The notes under the pieces: model-generated
Databases searched by the model: none
What the model saw: only the letters and a program-made list of their open reading frames with translations
Told to the model about the DNA's origin: nothing
Shown: one piece after another, positions 26,968-35,612 of the stretch
Position numbering within the stretch: the stretch's first letter is position 1
Layout: the number at the start of each line of letters is the position of its first letter
Assembly (NCBI RefSeq): GCF_014651535.1
Contig: NZ_BMXB01000007.1
Location: forward strand, 1 to 64,000
Direction of reading: 5' to 3'
DNA from: Salinimicrobium marinum
Lineage (GTDB): Bacteria > Bacteroidota > Bacteroidia > Flavobacteriales > Flavobacteriaceae
Length of the DNA: 64,000 nucleotides
Made by a program: the position numbers and the translations under genes

Positions 26968-28191
26968 TCAATTATGCATCATTTCCCGAATCTTCTGGTT
27001 TTCCCCGAAGCGCTGCAGTAAAAAGTCTTTTTTAATGGTATAATATCGTCCCTTTGCAGGGATCATTCCCAGTCCACCTTCCAGCCAAATGGTCATTTTC
27101 TGATAGCTCAGGGAGTTGTCCTGGTTGCTTAGTTTCCAGTCCCTTTTCAAGATCTGCCGCAGCTGGGTGAGGTCGGTTCTAATCCGGGTCCGATTTAATA
27201 CATGCAAAGCATCCATGGGACAAATATCTACTTCGTCCACTTCATAAGTTTCCATAAGACTTAAAATCACACTCGCCAATTCCTTTTCCACACGGTTTTG
27301 GTTATTTTGCATCAGATTTGCCAAAGCATCGGTGCGTACCTCTTCCGGGGTAAACCACATCCTTGTACTATGTTTAGAAGATAGCTGACGCTTTTCCAGG
27401 TAGTAAAGAAATGCCGGAATCTCTTCTCTCAGATCCTCTAAAAAATGTGTTTCTTCTTTTTCCAGGGAAGGGATTTTTAAGACCCAAAATCGTGTTTCCT
27501 CACTATCGATTTTAATAAAGCTATCTTCATTGTTGCTACAGAGAATAAATTTGCTGAAGAATTCCACCTCGCGCTTGTCTTTGCCTTTAGCCTCCAATTT
27601 ATTGAAATCGGTAGTACTTAAATATTTGATCCGTTCGGTAAGCTCTTCCTTATTGAACAGCACTTCATCAATACATATAAGAAGTTTGTTGGCCCAATCC
27701 GCATTAAACTGGCTACTGAAATTATCATTGGTGAGGTAAGTAAGGTTATTATCAAAAATAGCTTTAAGCCATTTGAGGAAGGTTGTCTTACCCGTAACCC
27801 TTTCCCTGGAGACTAAGCAGAGTATGGGTAACATCTGGAGCGGTCTTGAATATAATAACTGTAAATAATCAAGCCCCAGCTCAACCTGGCTACCGAAGAT
27901 ATGATTCAGGAAACGTAGGGAAATTTCGATCTTTCCTTCCTGCGGGGTATGAGGCAAAGGAGAATAGGTATTGTAAAACCCATGATGTACCTGCCTGAAA
28001 TCCTTATGACTGGGAATACAGGTAAAGCCGTCAAATTTGTTAATTCTTCCAATAAAACTTTTGCCATGGTCCTGCCGCAGTGTCTCGATATTCCAGGGAA
28101 CCAAAGCTTCATTAAAATTCCCGGCAATACTGGGCATTGCTACTATTTTATAATAGCTGGTACCCACACGGATATAAGGTGACTTTTTCAT
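26968..28191 (-). CDS. Superfamily 3-type helicase / primase-helicase of a mobile element
   Basis: The 407-residue protein contains a P-loop of the virus/plasmid primase-helicase class: SRERVTGKTTFLKWL near 120-135, with LLICIDEVLF (Walker B) near 170 and an FILCSNNEDSF sensor segment near 210. This is the DUF5906/VirE-like layout found in Bacteroidota integrative elements. It should unwind DNA during replication of the element. It is followed by the toprim gene and preceded by the excisionase-like HTH gene in the same direction. Confidence 0.75.
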   Translation of the reverse strand: MKKSPYIRVGTSYYKIVAMPSIAGNFNEALVPWNIETLRQDHGKSFIGRINKFDGFTCIPSHKDFRQVHHGFYNTYSPLPHTPQEGKIEISLRFLNHIFGSQVELGLDYLQLLYSRPLQMLPILCLVSRERVTGKTTFLKWLKAIFDNNLTYLTNDNFSSQFNADWANKLLICIDEVLFNKEELTERIKYLSTTDFNKLEAKGKDKREVEFFSKFILCSNNEDSFIKIDSEETRFWVLKIPSLEKEETHFLEDLREEIPAFLYYLEKRQLSSKHSTRMWFTPEEVRTDALANLMQNNQNRVEKELASVILSLMETYEVDEVDICPMDALHVLNRTRIRTDLTQLRQILKRDWKLSNQDNSLSYQKMTIWLEGGLGMIPAKGRYYTIKKDFLLQRFGENQKIREMMHN

Positions 28192-28226
28192 CTTAAGATT
28201 CTTTAGGATTAGTGTAAGTGAAAAAC

Positions 28227-28517
28227 TTACTTCCGGTTATTGAATAAACTTTGGTTGAATTGATGCTCAAGGAATTCATCAGAAAGGTTGGGCTCCCCTA
28301 ACAACCAGGCGTCAATCTTATCCTTGTCAAAAAACTTCTGACGAATATTCGGATTATTGCCGGTAGGGATAAGCTTCAAATGGGTGAGCTTATAAATCTT
28401 GCTTTTGGAGAGTCCGGTATATTGTGCCAGATCTTCCACATTCATTACTTTCTTGGTGTGGGAAAGAAGTACTTTAATATCTTCTAATAAACCCACCACT
28501 TGTTCTTGCTCATTCAT
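28227..28517 (-). CDS. Excisionase-like helix-turn-helix protein
   Basis: 96 residues with an HTH of the MerR/excisionase class: NVEDLAQYTGLSKSKIYKLT near 25-44, then FDKDKIDAWL near 64. Such proteins start the replication/excision cassette of Bacteroidota mobilisable elements and either help the integrase excise the element or control cassette transcription. It is the first gene of the group read towards the relaxase, and the helicase gene follows after 35 bases. The integrase it would serve is not in the window. Confidence 0.75.
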   Translation of the reverse strand: MNEQEQVVGLLEDIKVLLSHTKKVMNVEDLAQYTGLSKSKIYKLTHLKLIPTGNNPNIRQKFFDKDKIDAWLLGEPNLSDEFLEHQFNQSLFNNRK

Positions 28518-28640
28518 AACTATAGTATAAAAATTAGAAATGAGTAAAAGGCCTTTTACATTTTGCGCAAGACAAACTTAGGAAAGCAAATACCTATAAA
28601 TCAATAGGATAATTGAAATAAAAAGAAGATTACGCTATAA

Positions 28641-29315
28641 TTATTCTATTCCGAGCATCTGCCGGACCAGCTTTCGCTGATTGCGGGAATTAATCTTTTC
28701 CTGATCGCTTTTCCAGGCGGAAAAACTGGTTTTTAAGGTGTTTTCTTTTAGCGGTTCATTGTTCATTAAGAAAGAATCCATGAGTAAATTGAAAAAGTTG
28801 CGTTTCCGCTCCCCGGTAAGATCCTGGACACCTCCTACTACCAGTTCATCGAACAGGACGAAAAGAACACGATGGTTTGCGGAGTCACCACTTTTGTTGC
28901 CTATCGTGAAATTGATCTTTTTCCTTACCCGCAATCCTTTTATCAACCTGATGAGTTGCTCTTTTGATTCTTTGTCCAGGTTGAGGAGTTCATACCTTAC
29001 TTGTAAGTTCTTAAGTGGTATTAACCGAAAATCGTGACGCTCGGTTTCTAAATGCTTTTCCGATTCATAGAATACTGCCACCCAAACCAGAACCAAAATC
29101 ATTACAATTAATAAAAACAGGAAAACGGGAAAGTTTTCAGTGATAGACCCTGGGCCGAAAATGAAGCTAAAGCTTACAAGAAATACAGTAAAAATGGAAA
29201 GGATAAAGAGAATAAGGTTGGTAGAACTATTCTGCACCTTCTCCTCTAAAAAATAATTTATTCCCGACCTCCATCTGGCCAATACTTTTCCGGCATTTAG
29301 AATAAATTTTTCCAT
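28641..29315 (-). CDS. Two-helix membrane protein, unknown function
   Basis: The 224-residue protein has two adjacent membrane segments at about 31-52 (LILFILSIFTVFLVSFSFIF) and 63-83 (VFLFLLIVMILVLVWVAVFY), a short loop between them, and a cytosolic charged C-terminal domain of about 135 residues. I recognise no family. It is transcribed in the same direction as the mobilisation cassette and ends 123 bases before it. It may be an element-borne accessory gene. Confidence 0.5.
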   Translation of the reverse strand: MEKFILNAGKVLARWRSGINYFLEEKVQNSSTNLILFILSIFTVFLVSFSFIFGPGSITENFPVFLFLLIVMILVLVWVAVFYESEKHLETERHDFRLIPLKNLQVRYELLNLDKESKEQLIRLIKGLRVRKKINFTIGNKSGDSANHRVLFVLFDELVVGGVQDLTGERKRNFFNLLMDSFLMNNEPLKENTLKTSFSAWKSDQEKINSRNQRKLVRQMLGIE

Positions 29316-29590
29316 TTCAGAGTCTGTTTCAGCCTTTTAAATATAACTAAAAGAAAAGTATTGGAAAAGTGAAGAAAATTATGCCTAAATCGTTCTTGAT
29401 AAAACGTAGGGATATTCACTTTTTCACAACACCTACTTCTAATTCGGAAAGTAGATAATAACCTGAATGACGGTGAAAATCAAAAATATTAGCAATACCT
29501 TGTCAATATTTTAGAAAAAATGCTCCCTTCATCTGGCCAAGTGACACAAAACGATATTTAAAACTGAAAATTCTTATCATAATTTTTCAG

Positions 29591-29764
29591 ATGAAACATT
29601 TTAACGAAAGAAATGGTTTTGTTCTTGAATTTAAAAACTGTAATATTTCCATCTTTTGTACTATCAACGATAATGGTACTAAATCAAATCAGACACTGAG
29701 TACGGGTTCTAGTAATCTTTTAAAATTGGTTTATACTACTATTAGAACATTAATTATAAAATAG
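29591..29764 (+). CDS. Possible 57-residue small protein before the DUF262 operon
   Basis: An ATG frame of 57 codons begins right after an inverted repeat (CTGAAAATT at 29564-29572 against AATTTTTCAG at 29581-29590). It ends 24 bases before the DUF262 gene, on the same strand. The composition is polar with several Asn and Thr, and I see no motif. It could be a small regulator or antitoxin of the operon, or only leader DNA. The remaining stretch 29316-29563 shows no gene; TAAATTTG at 29769-29776 fits the Bacteroidota -7 promoter consensus. Confidence 0.3.
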   Translation: MKHFNERNGFVLEFKNCNISIFCTINDNGTKSNQTLSTGSSNLLKLVYTTIRTLIIK

Positions 29765-29788
29765 AATTTTAAATTTGCAGATAATTAA

Positions 29789-30925
29789 GTGAAGAAAATA
29801 AAAATGGAACAGCTGTGGAATGATCATGCAATTAAGACTAAGGATGATATAGAAATCACTAATGAAGAAAACGTATCAATTGAGGTTCCTTTTGATCCTA
29901 ACTTAATCAAAATAAGGAACCATCCTTTTACACTTGGTGCATTGATCGATCGCATTGAGCATAATGAATTGAATTTTCAAACGGCTTTTCAAAGAAAAGA
30001 AGGGCTTTGGACAATTACTCAAATGAGCCGGCTTATGGAATCTATTTTTCTTAAGCTTCCTCTACCTGCTTTTTATTTTGATGAAAAAAATGAAAATTAT
30101 TGGGAAGTAATTGATGGTCTGCAGCGTTGTTCAGTAATAAAGGAATTCGTTATTAAAAAATCTATAACGCTAACAAACCTCGAATTCTTACACCAATTCG
30201 AAGGACTAGCCTACGATGAGCTGCCAAGAGATATACATCGTAGAATAAAAACTACTCCTCTTACTATATATGTTATTGAACGAGGTACTCCAAAGGAGGT
30301 TAAATTCAATATTTTCAAAAGGATAAACACTCAAGGTTTGATTTTAACTCCACAGGAAATTAGGCATGCCTTAAATCAGGGAAAACCTGCCGATACAGTG
30401 GCAAGTCTAGCGAATCTTTCGGAATTTAAAAAAGCTACTTGTAATAAGATTAAAGCCATGAGAATGGAAGATAGAGATTTTACTACAAGATTCGTTTCAT
30501 TTTATCTGATCCCGAGCGAAAAATATCAACCCGACCTAGATAGCTTCATGACCAAAGGAATGGCCGAAATTGATAAATTGGATAGTGAGGGAATAAAAAA
30601 TTTAAAAAACTCTTTTAAAAAATCGATGAATTTAGCTTGGGAGATATTTAAAGAGGATGCCTTTAGAAAACGCTTTCATGAAAACGATCGTCGTAAACCT
30701 TTAAATAAAGCTATATTTGAGGCTATCAGTGTTTCTTTTGCAAAATTATCGATAGAACAAAGGGAAAAACTAAGGAGTAAAGCTGGAATTTTTAGGACAA
30801 AATTCATTGAATTGAATAATTCTGATCGATTTTATAAAGCAATATCTTCTGGCACGGGACAAAAAGAAAATGTCAATATAAGATTTAAAGAAATTCAAAG
30901 AATAATTAATGAAACTCTAGAATGA
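29789..30925 (+). CDS. DUF262 (ParB/GmrS-like) protein of a candidate defence operon
   Basis: A 378-residue protein with the DUF262 signature: FQTAFQRKEGLWT near 65-77, then WEVIDGLQRCSVIKEF near 104-119, with the DGLQR NTP-binding/hydrolysis motif of ParB-like folds. It is related to the GmrS half of type IV modification-dependent restriction, but no DUF1524 HNH domain follows, so cutting activity is not evident. The stop overlaps the start of the ATPase gene by four bases. The likely role is sensing or NTP-switching in a three-gene defence unit; this is inferred from domain company. Confidence 0.75.
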   Translation: MKKIKMEQLWNDHAIKTKDDIEITNEENVSIEVPFDPNLIKIRNHPFTLGALIDRIEHNELNFQTAFQRKEGLWTITQMSRLMESIFLKLPLPAFYFDEKNENYWEVIDGLQRCSVIKEFVIKKSITLTNLEFLHQFEGLAYDELPRDIHRRIKTTPLTIYVIERGTPKEVKFNIFKRINTQGLILTPQEIRHALNQGKPADTVASLANLSEFKKATCNKIKAMRMEDRDFTTRFVSFYLIPSEKYQPDLDSFMTKGMAEIDKLDSEGIKNLKNSFKKSMNLAWEIFKEDAFRKRFHENDRRKPLNKAIFEAISVSFAKLSIEQREKLRSKAGIFRTKFIELNNSDRFYKAISSGTGQKENVNIRFKEIQRIINETLE

Positions 30926-32055
30926 TAGAACAAATCCGTATAGAAAACTTTAAATCCCATTCAAAAACTGTTTTGGATTTATCTAATTTAAATGTCTTTA
31001 CAGGAATTAACGGAGTAGGTAAGTCATCTGTTTTTCAATCTTTATTGTTATTAAGACAGTCTTTCGAGAAAAATGTACTAGATCAAGGCCTAGAGTTGAA
31101 TAAACCACACTGTGAAATTGGTAGCATTTCAGATGCAATGTATCAGTATGCCAAAGAGGAATTTATTTCCTTTTCTCTAGTGAGCGGCAAAAGCAACTAC
31201 ACCTGGTCTTTTAAACCTGAGACTAATGACCTGAGTAAAACATTCATACCCATTGCAAATAAACCTGATGGTAATTATCAGGATTTGCACCTTTTCAGCA
31301 ATAATTTTCAGTACTTAAGTGCTGCTCGGTTAGCACCTAAAAGTTCTTATCCTAACGACACACTACTAGTGGAAACTAAACGGCAAATGTCAATTGCAAA
31401 AGGACAAGGAGAATTAACTCCTCATTTCCTTAGTTACTGGGGGAAAAGATTAGAGGTAAAATTCGACGATTTAATTCATCCTTCTGAAAATCTAAAGGAT
31501 CTTTTAAATCAGACAACGGCTTGGGAAAGAGAAATAAGTCCCAATGTCAACATAAGCCCGATTAGTAATGAAAGATCGTATTCACTGAAGTACAGTTTCA
31601 ATAAGCCTAATGATATTTCCTCAACTGACGAATTCTTAGCAGAAAATGTTGGATTCGGATTAAGCTATGCACTACCGATAATTGTTTCTCTACTGGCCGG
31701 TGAAAAAAACAGTCTAATTATCATAGAAAATCCAGAAGCCCATCTCCACCCAAGGAGTCAATCAAAGTTAGCACAACTCATTTCCATAGCAGCACAAAAC
31801 GGCCTTCAAATACTTTTAGAAACTCATAGCGATCATATAATCAATGGTATTCTAGTTGCTTCCAAAAGATTTGAGCGAGAAGGAAAAGGCATAAATAAGG
31901 AAAAGATAAAATTTCACCATTTTACTAGAAATGAAGAGGAACATTCTACCCATTCTGATATGATAGAAATTAGGGAAAACGGTAAACTTGGCAAACAACC
32001 AAAAGATTTTTTTGACCAAGCCGATGAGGATCTCAGCTACTTGTTAGGATTTTAA
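30922..32055 (+). CDS. OLD/DUF3696-like AAA ATPase
   Basis: The 377-residue ABC-type ATPase starts with IRIENFKSHSKTVLDL and a Walker A GINGVGKS at 28-35. IIIENPEAHLHPRSQ (Walker B, near 265) and ETHSDHII (near 297) follow, and the tail FFDQADEDLSYLL is typical of DUF3696. There is no fused Toprim nuclease, unlike full OLD proteins. Such ATPases sense infection and activate a partner toxin in several defence systems (for example PARIS, Septu and Gabija relatives). It is coupled to DUF262 upstream and, after two bases, to the downstream gene. Confidence 0.8.
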   Translation: MIEQIRIENFKSHSKTVLDLSNLNVFTGINGVGKSSVFQSLLLLRQSFEKNVLDQGLELNKPHCEIGSISDAMYQYAKEEFISFSLVSGKSNYTWSFKPETNDLSKTFIPIANKPDGNYQDLHLFSNNFQYLSAARLAPKSSYPNDTLLVETKRQMSIAKGQGELTPHFLSYWGKRLEVKFDDLIHPSENLKDLLNQTTAWEREISPNVNISPISNERSYSLKYSFNKPNDISSTDEFLAENVGFGLSYALPIIVSLLAGEKNSLIIIENPEAHLHPRSQSKLAQLISIAAQNGLQILLETHSDHIINGILVASKRFEREGKGINKEKIKFHHFTRNEEEHSTHSDMIEIRENGKLGKQPKDFFDQADEDLSYLLGF

Positions 32056-32057
32056 GC

Positions 32058-32867
32058 ATGCATTTTAATATTTTCTTGTTTTTTCCCACTGCTGAAATTC
32101 CAGACGATTATTTAGATGGTTATTTTCTATATGACTATAATTCATTTATTCTTTTAATTAAAGAAGTTTTACACGTTAAGCAACAATTAAAAGGTAGATC
32201 CTTTACATTCTTCTATGATTCAGAAAACGTGAAAGAGTTCTTGGGTCTTGTTAATGCATTTGTAGAAGAACAAGAACAAAAAGATGATATACAAAAAATA
32301 CTACGAAAAATTGTCAGCTCCTACAGCTTAGATGTTTCAACTAGAAAAATAAAAAATCCGGAATACATCTTTTATCTCTGGAATTCCAACAATATTAATG
32401 GTATAGCTCCTCCAATTTTAATAAAAGCCTTAGATATTCTGCAACAAAAAGACGAGAACACCATAGTTTTTACTCTTGCGAACCATCTATCAGAACAAAA
32501 TCATGAACTTAACATTATAAAAGACTCTTTACAAGATCCCGTTTACCCTGTTTTACACAAACTCCCGTACGCCTTTAGTGACTGTGATTTTATTACTTGG
32601 CTAAGAAAGTTTGACAATGACCAATTCACACTACACGATCAAACTAAATTTAAACCTACTCCATATCGGTGGAGAAAGCAAAGAATATACCAGTGCAAAA
32701 TAACTGGCCAATTCTGGTATTTTGATTATTATCATAAAGACAATAAGGCGCATTATGAAGTATTTAGCTCTGACGGAAAAATTCATTTGGGGGAAGCTAA
32801 CCTTTTCGGTCAACTTAACCCAGAAAATGCGAACGAGAGCAAAAGCATCAAGGATTGTATAAAATAA
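32058..32867 (+). CDS. Unknown protein with a colicin E3-like C-terminal segment; candidate effector
   Basis: The 269-residue protein has no recognisable domain in the first 190 residues. The last 60 residues resemble the cytotoxic rRNase domain of colicin E3/cloacin: W.FDYYHKDNKAHYEVF, then SSDGKIHLGEA near 220-250, with the D..H.....E order of acidic and His residues. I see this by eye only, and an insertion separates the His from the Glu. If correct, the protein is an RNase effector kept inactive until the ATPase detects phage. It ends the three-gene operon and is followed by a terminator. No signal peptide. Confidence 0.5.
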   Translation: MHFNIFLFFPTAEIPDDYLDGYFLYDYNSFILLIKEVLHVKQQLKGRSFTFFYDSENVKEFLGLVNAFVEEQEQKDDIQKILRKIVSSYSLDVSTRKIKNPEYIFYLWNSNNINGIAPPILIKALDILQQKDENTIVFTLANHLSEQNHELNIIKDSLQDPVYPVLHKLPYAFSDCDFITWLRKFDNDQFTLHDQTKFKPTPYRWRKQRIYQCKITGQFWYFDYYHKDNKAHYEVFSSDGKIHLGEANLFGQLNPENANESKSIKDCIK

Positions 32868-32882
32868 TCTTCAACCTTATTG

Positions 32883-32906
32883 CTTCTCGTTAATAAGAGA
32901 AGTTTT
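32883..32906 (+). terminator. Terminator of the DUF262-ATPase operon
   Basis: Stem CTTCTC (32883-32888) / GAGAAG (32897-32902), followed by TTTT, 16 bases after the last stop. A typical short intrinsic terminator on the plus strand. Confidence 0.55.
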
Positions 32907-33026
32907 ATTGAAGTCTGTTTTCAGCAAATTAACGTCATAGGACTCAGTTATATCTACTGTTAATTATTCTTACTCAAGTCTAACGAGGTTAACTCCTAAA
33001 AAGTTGAGGTTAAAACAAGTCACTTT

Positions 33027-33046
33027 TGTTGTACCTATGTTGTACC
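33027..33046. repeat. Two 9-base direct repeats at the island's right end
   Basis: TGTTGTACC occurs at 33027-33035 and 33038-33046, an 11-base period, so both face the same side of the helix. Integrase arm-type sites often look like this. They lie 54 bases inside the tRNA 3' end, so the region 32,868-33,100 is the likely right attachment junction. A degenerate GAGGTTAA pair lies just before. Confidence 0.45.
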
Positions 33047-33058
33047 CGTCTAAAAACA

Positions 33059-33088
33059 ACAAGGCCTCCGATTTCTCGGAGGCCTTGT
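33059..33088 (-). terminator. Strong terminator after the tRNA gene
   Basis: A perfect 13-base stem (33059-33071 with 33076-33088, loop TTTC), followed on the minus strand by TGTTTTTAG. It ends tRNA transcription and marks chromosome-side sequence continuous with the tRNA. Confidence 0.85.
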
Positions 33089-33099
33089 CTTTACTAGCG

Positions 33100-33173
33100 T
33101 GGTCCCACCTGGACTCGAACCAGGGACCACCTGATTATGAGTCAGGTGCTCTAACCAGCTGAGCTATAGGACC
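33100..33173 (-). tRNA. tRNA-Met (anticodon CAU; tRNA-Ile2 not excluded)
   Basis: The reverse strand folds into a full cloverleaf of 74 bases. The acceptor GGTCCTA pairs with TGGGACC; the D-arm carries AGCTCAGCTGGTTAGAGC; the anticodon stem CCTGA/TCAGG encloses the loop CTCATAA; the T-arm has GGTTCGAGTCC. The discriminator is A and CCA is not encoded. Anticodon CAU means elongator Met or, if modified to lysidine, Ile2. The gene lies at the border between accessory DNA (left) and core genes (right), so it is the probable integration target of the island. Confidence 0.93.
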
Positions 33174-33457
33174 GGCTCATGTGGTGTTATGAGGGCGCAA
33201 ATTTAGATAAATCTATTTTACGCAGCAAACAATTTCTTTTTATTTTTATTTATCACCAGACAGTTTATTCAGTTTATTTTCGATAGGTTTATGTTTCCTG
33301 TTTATAATCAGAAGTTTTGATAAGCTGCAAAAGCCTGGTTGATGCCTCTTATCTTCAAGCTTCAAAAATTTCAGGTGCTACTAAATATCGAACATTCGAT
33401 GAATAAGATTCTGAAACAGGTTCAGAATGAATTTTCTATGGATTTTTCAGCCATTTC
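33174..33457. other. Gene-free stretch between the tRNA and the epimerase gene
   Basis: 284 bases of AT-rich DNA. I see no supported gene, strong hairpin or repeat. It should contain the tRNA promoter and the 3' end of the epimerase transcript. Confidence 0.5.
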
Positions 33458-33862
33458 TTATGCCGGAATCTCCTGGCACAATTCTACTAAAACCCCATTA
33501 GAGGATTTGGGGTGCAGGAAAGCCACCAGTTTATTGTCGGCTCCTTTTTTAGGTTCTTCATTCAGCACTACAAAACCTTCTCCTTTTAACCTGTTGATCT
33601 CTACTTGAATATCATCTACAGCAAAGGCGATATGATGGATGCCTTCGCCTTTTTTTGCAATGAATTTTGCAATGGGACTTTCTTCCCTGGTAGCCGCCAG
33701 TAATTCAATTTTGCTTTCCCCGGTCCTGAAAAAGGCAGTTTCCACCCCTTCACTTTCCACAGCTTCCGTTTTATAACAGGAAGTGTTCAGCAAAGCTTCA
33801 TAAGTTTTATTTGCCGTTTCAAGGTCTTTAACGGCTATTCCTATGTGTTCTATTTTTTTCAT
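33458..33862 (-). CDS. mce: Methylmalonyl-CoA epimerase
   Basis: A 134-residue vicinal-oxygen-chelate protein. HIGIAVKDLE at the start and HHIAFAVDDIQ near 85 supply the metal-binding His residues, and the tail VELCQEIPA is the usual Glu-containing end. It interconverts R- and S-methylmalonyl-CoA in propionate metabolism. The length and start are canonical for Bacteroidota. It is the first clear core gene to the right of the tRNA, which supports placing the island border there. Confidence 0.93.
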   Translation of the reverse strand: MKKIEHIGIAVKDLETANKTYEALLNTSCYKTEAVESEGVETAFFRTGESKIELLAATREESPIAKFIAKKGEGIHHIAFAVDDIQVEINRLKGEGFVVLNEEPKKGADNKLVAFLHPKSSNGVLVELCQEIPA

Positions 33863-34016
33863 TTATTGGTTTTCGGTTATCTGTTTTCTTTTGAAATTTA
33901 GAATTTGATTTTCAGATTTTGGCTATTTTTATAAGGCTAATCTCATTACAAACTGCCAAAACCTATCCTAAGACGAATTTAAACATATTCAAATTTAATT
34001 GTACTATTTTTGTACC

Positions 34017-34412
34017 ATGGAAGAAACGAACAGACAGAAAAAAATTGGAGGAGTCTTACAGGAGGATCTGGCAGAGATCCTTCAGGCTCATTTGAGAGAT
34101 GCAGGAGTGACGGGAATATTAATTTCGGTTTCCAAGGTAAAGGTCACCAGTGATCTTGGCCAGGCAAAAGCTTATTTAAGTATTTTTCCTTCGAAAAATG
34201 CAGCCGATATTTTAAAGGAACTGAATATTTTAAAGCCGCAGATACGGCACGAGCTCGCACGACGCACCCGAAATCAATTACGCAGGATGCCCGAGCTTCT
34301 TTTCTATATAGATGATTCCCTGGAATACATTGAAAAGATCGACAAATCTCTTAAAGGCGAAGAAAACCCCATCGAAGACCGGGACCTTCTTTCCCGCAGG
34401 AAAAAATCCTAA
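34017..34412 (+). CDS. rbfA: Ribosome-binding factor A
   Basis: 131 residues from the ATG at 34017. QKKIGGVLQEDLAEILQ and ISVSKVKVTSDLGQAKAYLSIFP, followed by LRRMPELLFYIDDSLEYIEKI, are the conserved KH-type RbfA body. It binds the 30S subunit and helps mature 16S rRNA, especially in the cold. An upstream TTG at 33999 is in frame but would add six unlikely residues. TATTTTTG at 34005-34012 fits the Bacteroidota -7 element and would give a nearly leaderless mRNA. The permease gene follows after three bases, a common rbfA arrangement in Flavobacteriia. Confidence 0.93.
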   Translation: MEETNRQKKIGGVLQEDLAEILQAHLRDAGVTGILISVSKVKVTSDLGQAKAYLSIFPSKNAADILKELNILKPQIRHELARRTRNQLRRMPELLFYIDDSLEYIEKIDKSLKGEENPIEDRDLLSRRKKS

Positions 34413-34415
34413 GGC

Positions 34416-35612
34416 TTGAATTTCCCCTTTTACATCGCCAGGCGATATTTATTTTCCAAAAGCAGCAGCAATGCGATAAATATCATTACCATTATTGCTG
34501 CCATTGGCGTGTTTGCGGGGTCTTTTTCTTTATTTATTGTGCTTTCGGGCTTTGCCGGCCTTAAAGAATTCAGCCTTTCCTATTCCAATAAATTTGATCC
34601 CGATCTTAAAGTTCTTCCGGAAACGGGAAAGAATTTCAGTTTTACTGCTGAAGAAAGAGCGGCTTTTTCAGAAATTGAAGGAATTGCGGAATTTTCAGAA
34701 GTAGTAGAAGAACGAGTATTTCTTGATTTCAAAAACAAGAATAAAACAGCTTTTATTAAAGGGGTCGATGAGAATTACCGAAATGTAAATCAGCTGGACA
34801 GCGCTATTGTGTATGGTACCTGGTTTGCCGATTCCGAACAACAGGTGGTCATTGGAAATACCATTTCCCGCGATCTTTCGGTAGGGGCTTTTGATTATAA
34901 CAACCTCCTGGAAATCCTGGTTCCCAAACCGGGAACGGGTCAGGTGCTGAACCCTACCGATGCTTTTAATTCTGAATATACCGTGGTATCGGGGATCTTT
35001 AACGTGAATGAAGAACTGGATGATAAATTCGTGTTTTCTTCCATAGGATTTGCCAGAAATCTGCTTTCCCTAGACGAGGACCAGATCACCGGAATTGAGA
35101 TCAAACTCTTACCAACTGCCAATTCAGATAAGGTAAAACAGGCTATTACTGCTGTTCTAGATGACGGGGTCCAAATCAAAAACAGGGCACAACTGAATGA
35201 TGCGCTGTACAAAATGCTGAACACCGAAAACCTTGCGGTGTACCTCATCTTTACGCTGGTGCTTATTATAGCGCTTTTTAACGTGGTAGGTTCCATTATT
35301 ATGGTGATTCTGGATAAACGGGAAAACATCAAAACGCTTTACAGCCTTGGCGCCTCACCTAATCAGATCAAAAACATTTTTTTTGGACAGGGAGTTTTTA
35401 TGACCCTGCTGGGCGGAGCGATAGGATTGATCTGCTCCATCCTGCTCGTTTTCCTGCAGCTGAAATTTGATCTTGTAATGATCACCCCAAGCCTTGCATA
35501 TCCCGTGGCGATCACCTGGGAAAATATCATCGTGGTAATGCTTACGATCTCGACCCTGGGAATTATCGCTTCCTATATTGCGGCAAGCCGAAGTAAAAAA
35601 GCACTGGCTTAA
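34416..35612 (+). CDS. LolC/FtsX-like ABC transporter permease
   Basis: The 398-residue inner-membrane protein has one N-terminal membrane helix (NIITIIAAIGVFAGSFSLFI), a periplasmic MacB-PCD-like domain of about 220 residues, and three C-terminal helices starting near 275 (LIFTLVLIIALFNVVGSIIMV). That topology is shared by LolC/LolE, which move lipoproteins towards the outer membrane. ARRYLFSK near residue 8 is the usual family start, reached from a TTG codon at 34416. The ATPase subunit is not in the window. It overlaps the convergent dusB gene by four bases. Confidence 0.85.
   Translation: MNFPFYIARRYLFSKSSSNAINIITIIAAIGVFAGSFSLFIVLSGFAGLKEFSLSYSNKFDPDLKVLPETGKNFSFTAEERAAFSEIEGIAEFSEVVEERVFLDFKNKNKTAFIKGVDENYRNVNQLDSAIVYGTWFADSEQQVVIGNTISRDLSVGAFDYNNLLEILVPKPGTGQVLNPTDAFNSEYTVVSGIFNVNEELDDKFVFSSIGFARNLLSLDEDQITGIEIKLLPTANSDKVKQAITAVLDDGVQIKNRAQLNDALYKMLNTENLAVYLIFTLVLIIALFNVVGSIIMVILDKRENIKTLYSLGASPNQIKNIFFGQGVFMTLLGGAIGLICSILLVFLQLKFDLVMITPSLAYPVAITWENIIVVMLTISTLGIIASYIAASRSKKALA

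Noticed and set aside
33339-33608. 89-codon plus-strand frame
   Set aside because: Antisense to the epimerase gene and without any family.
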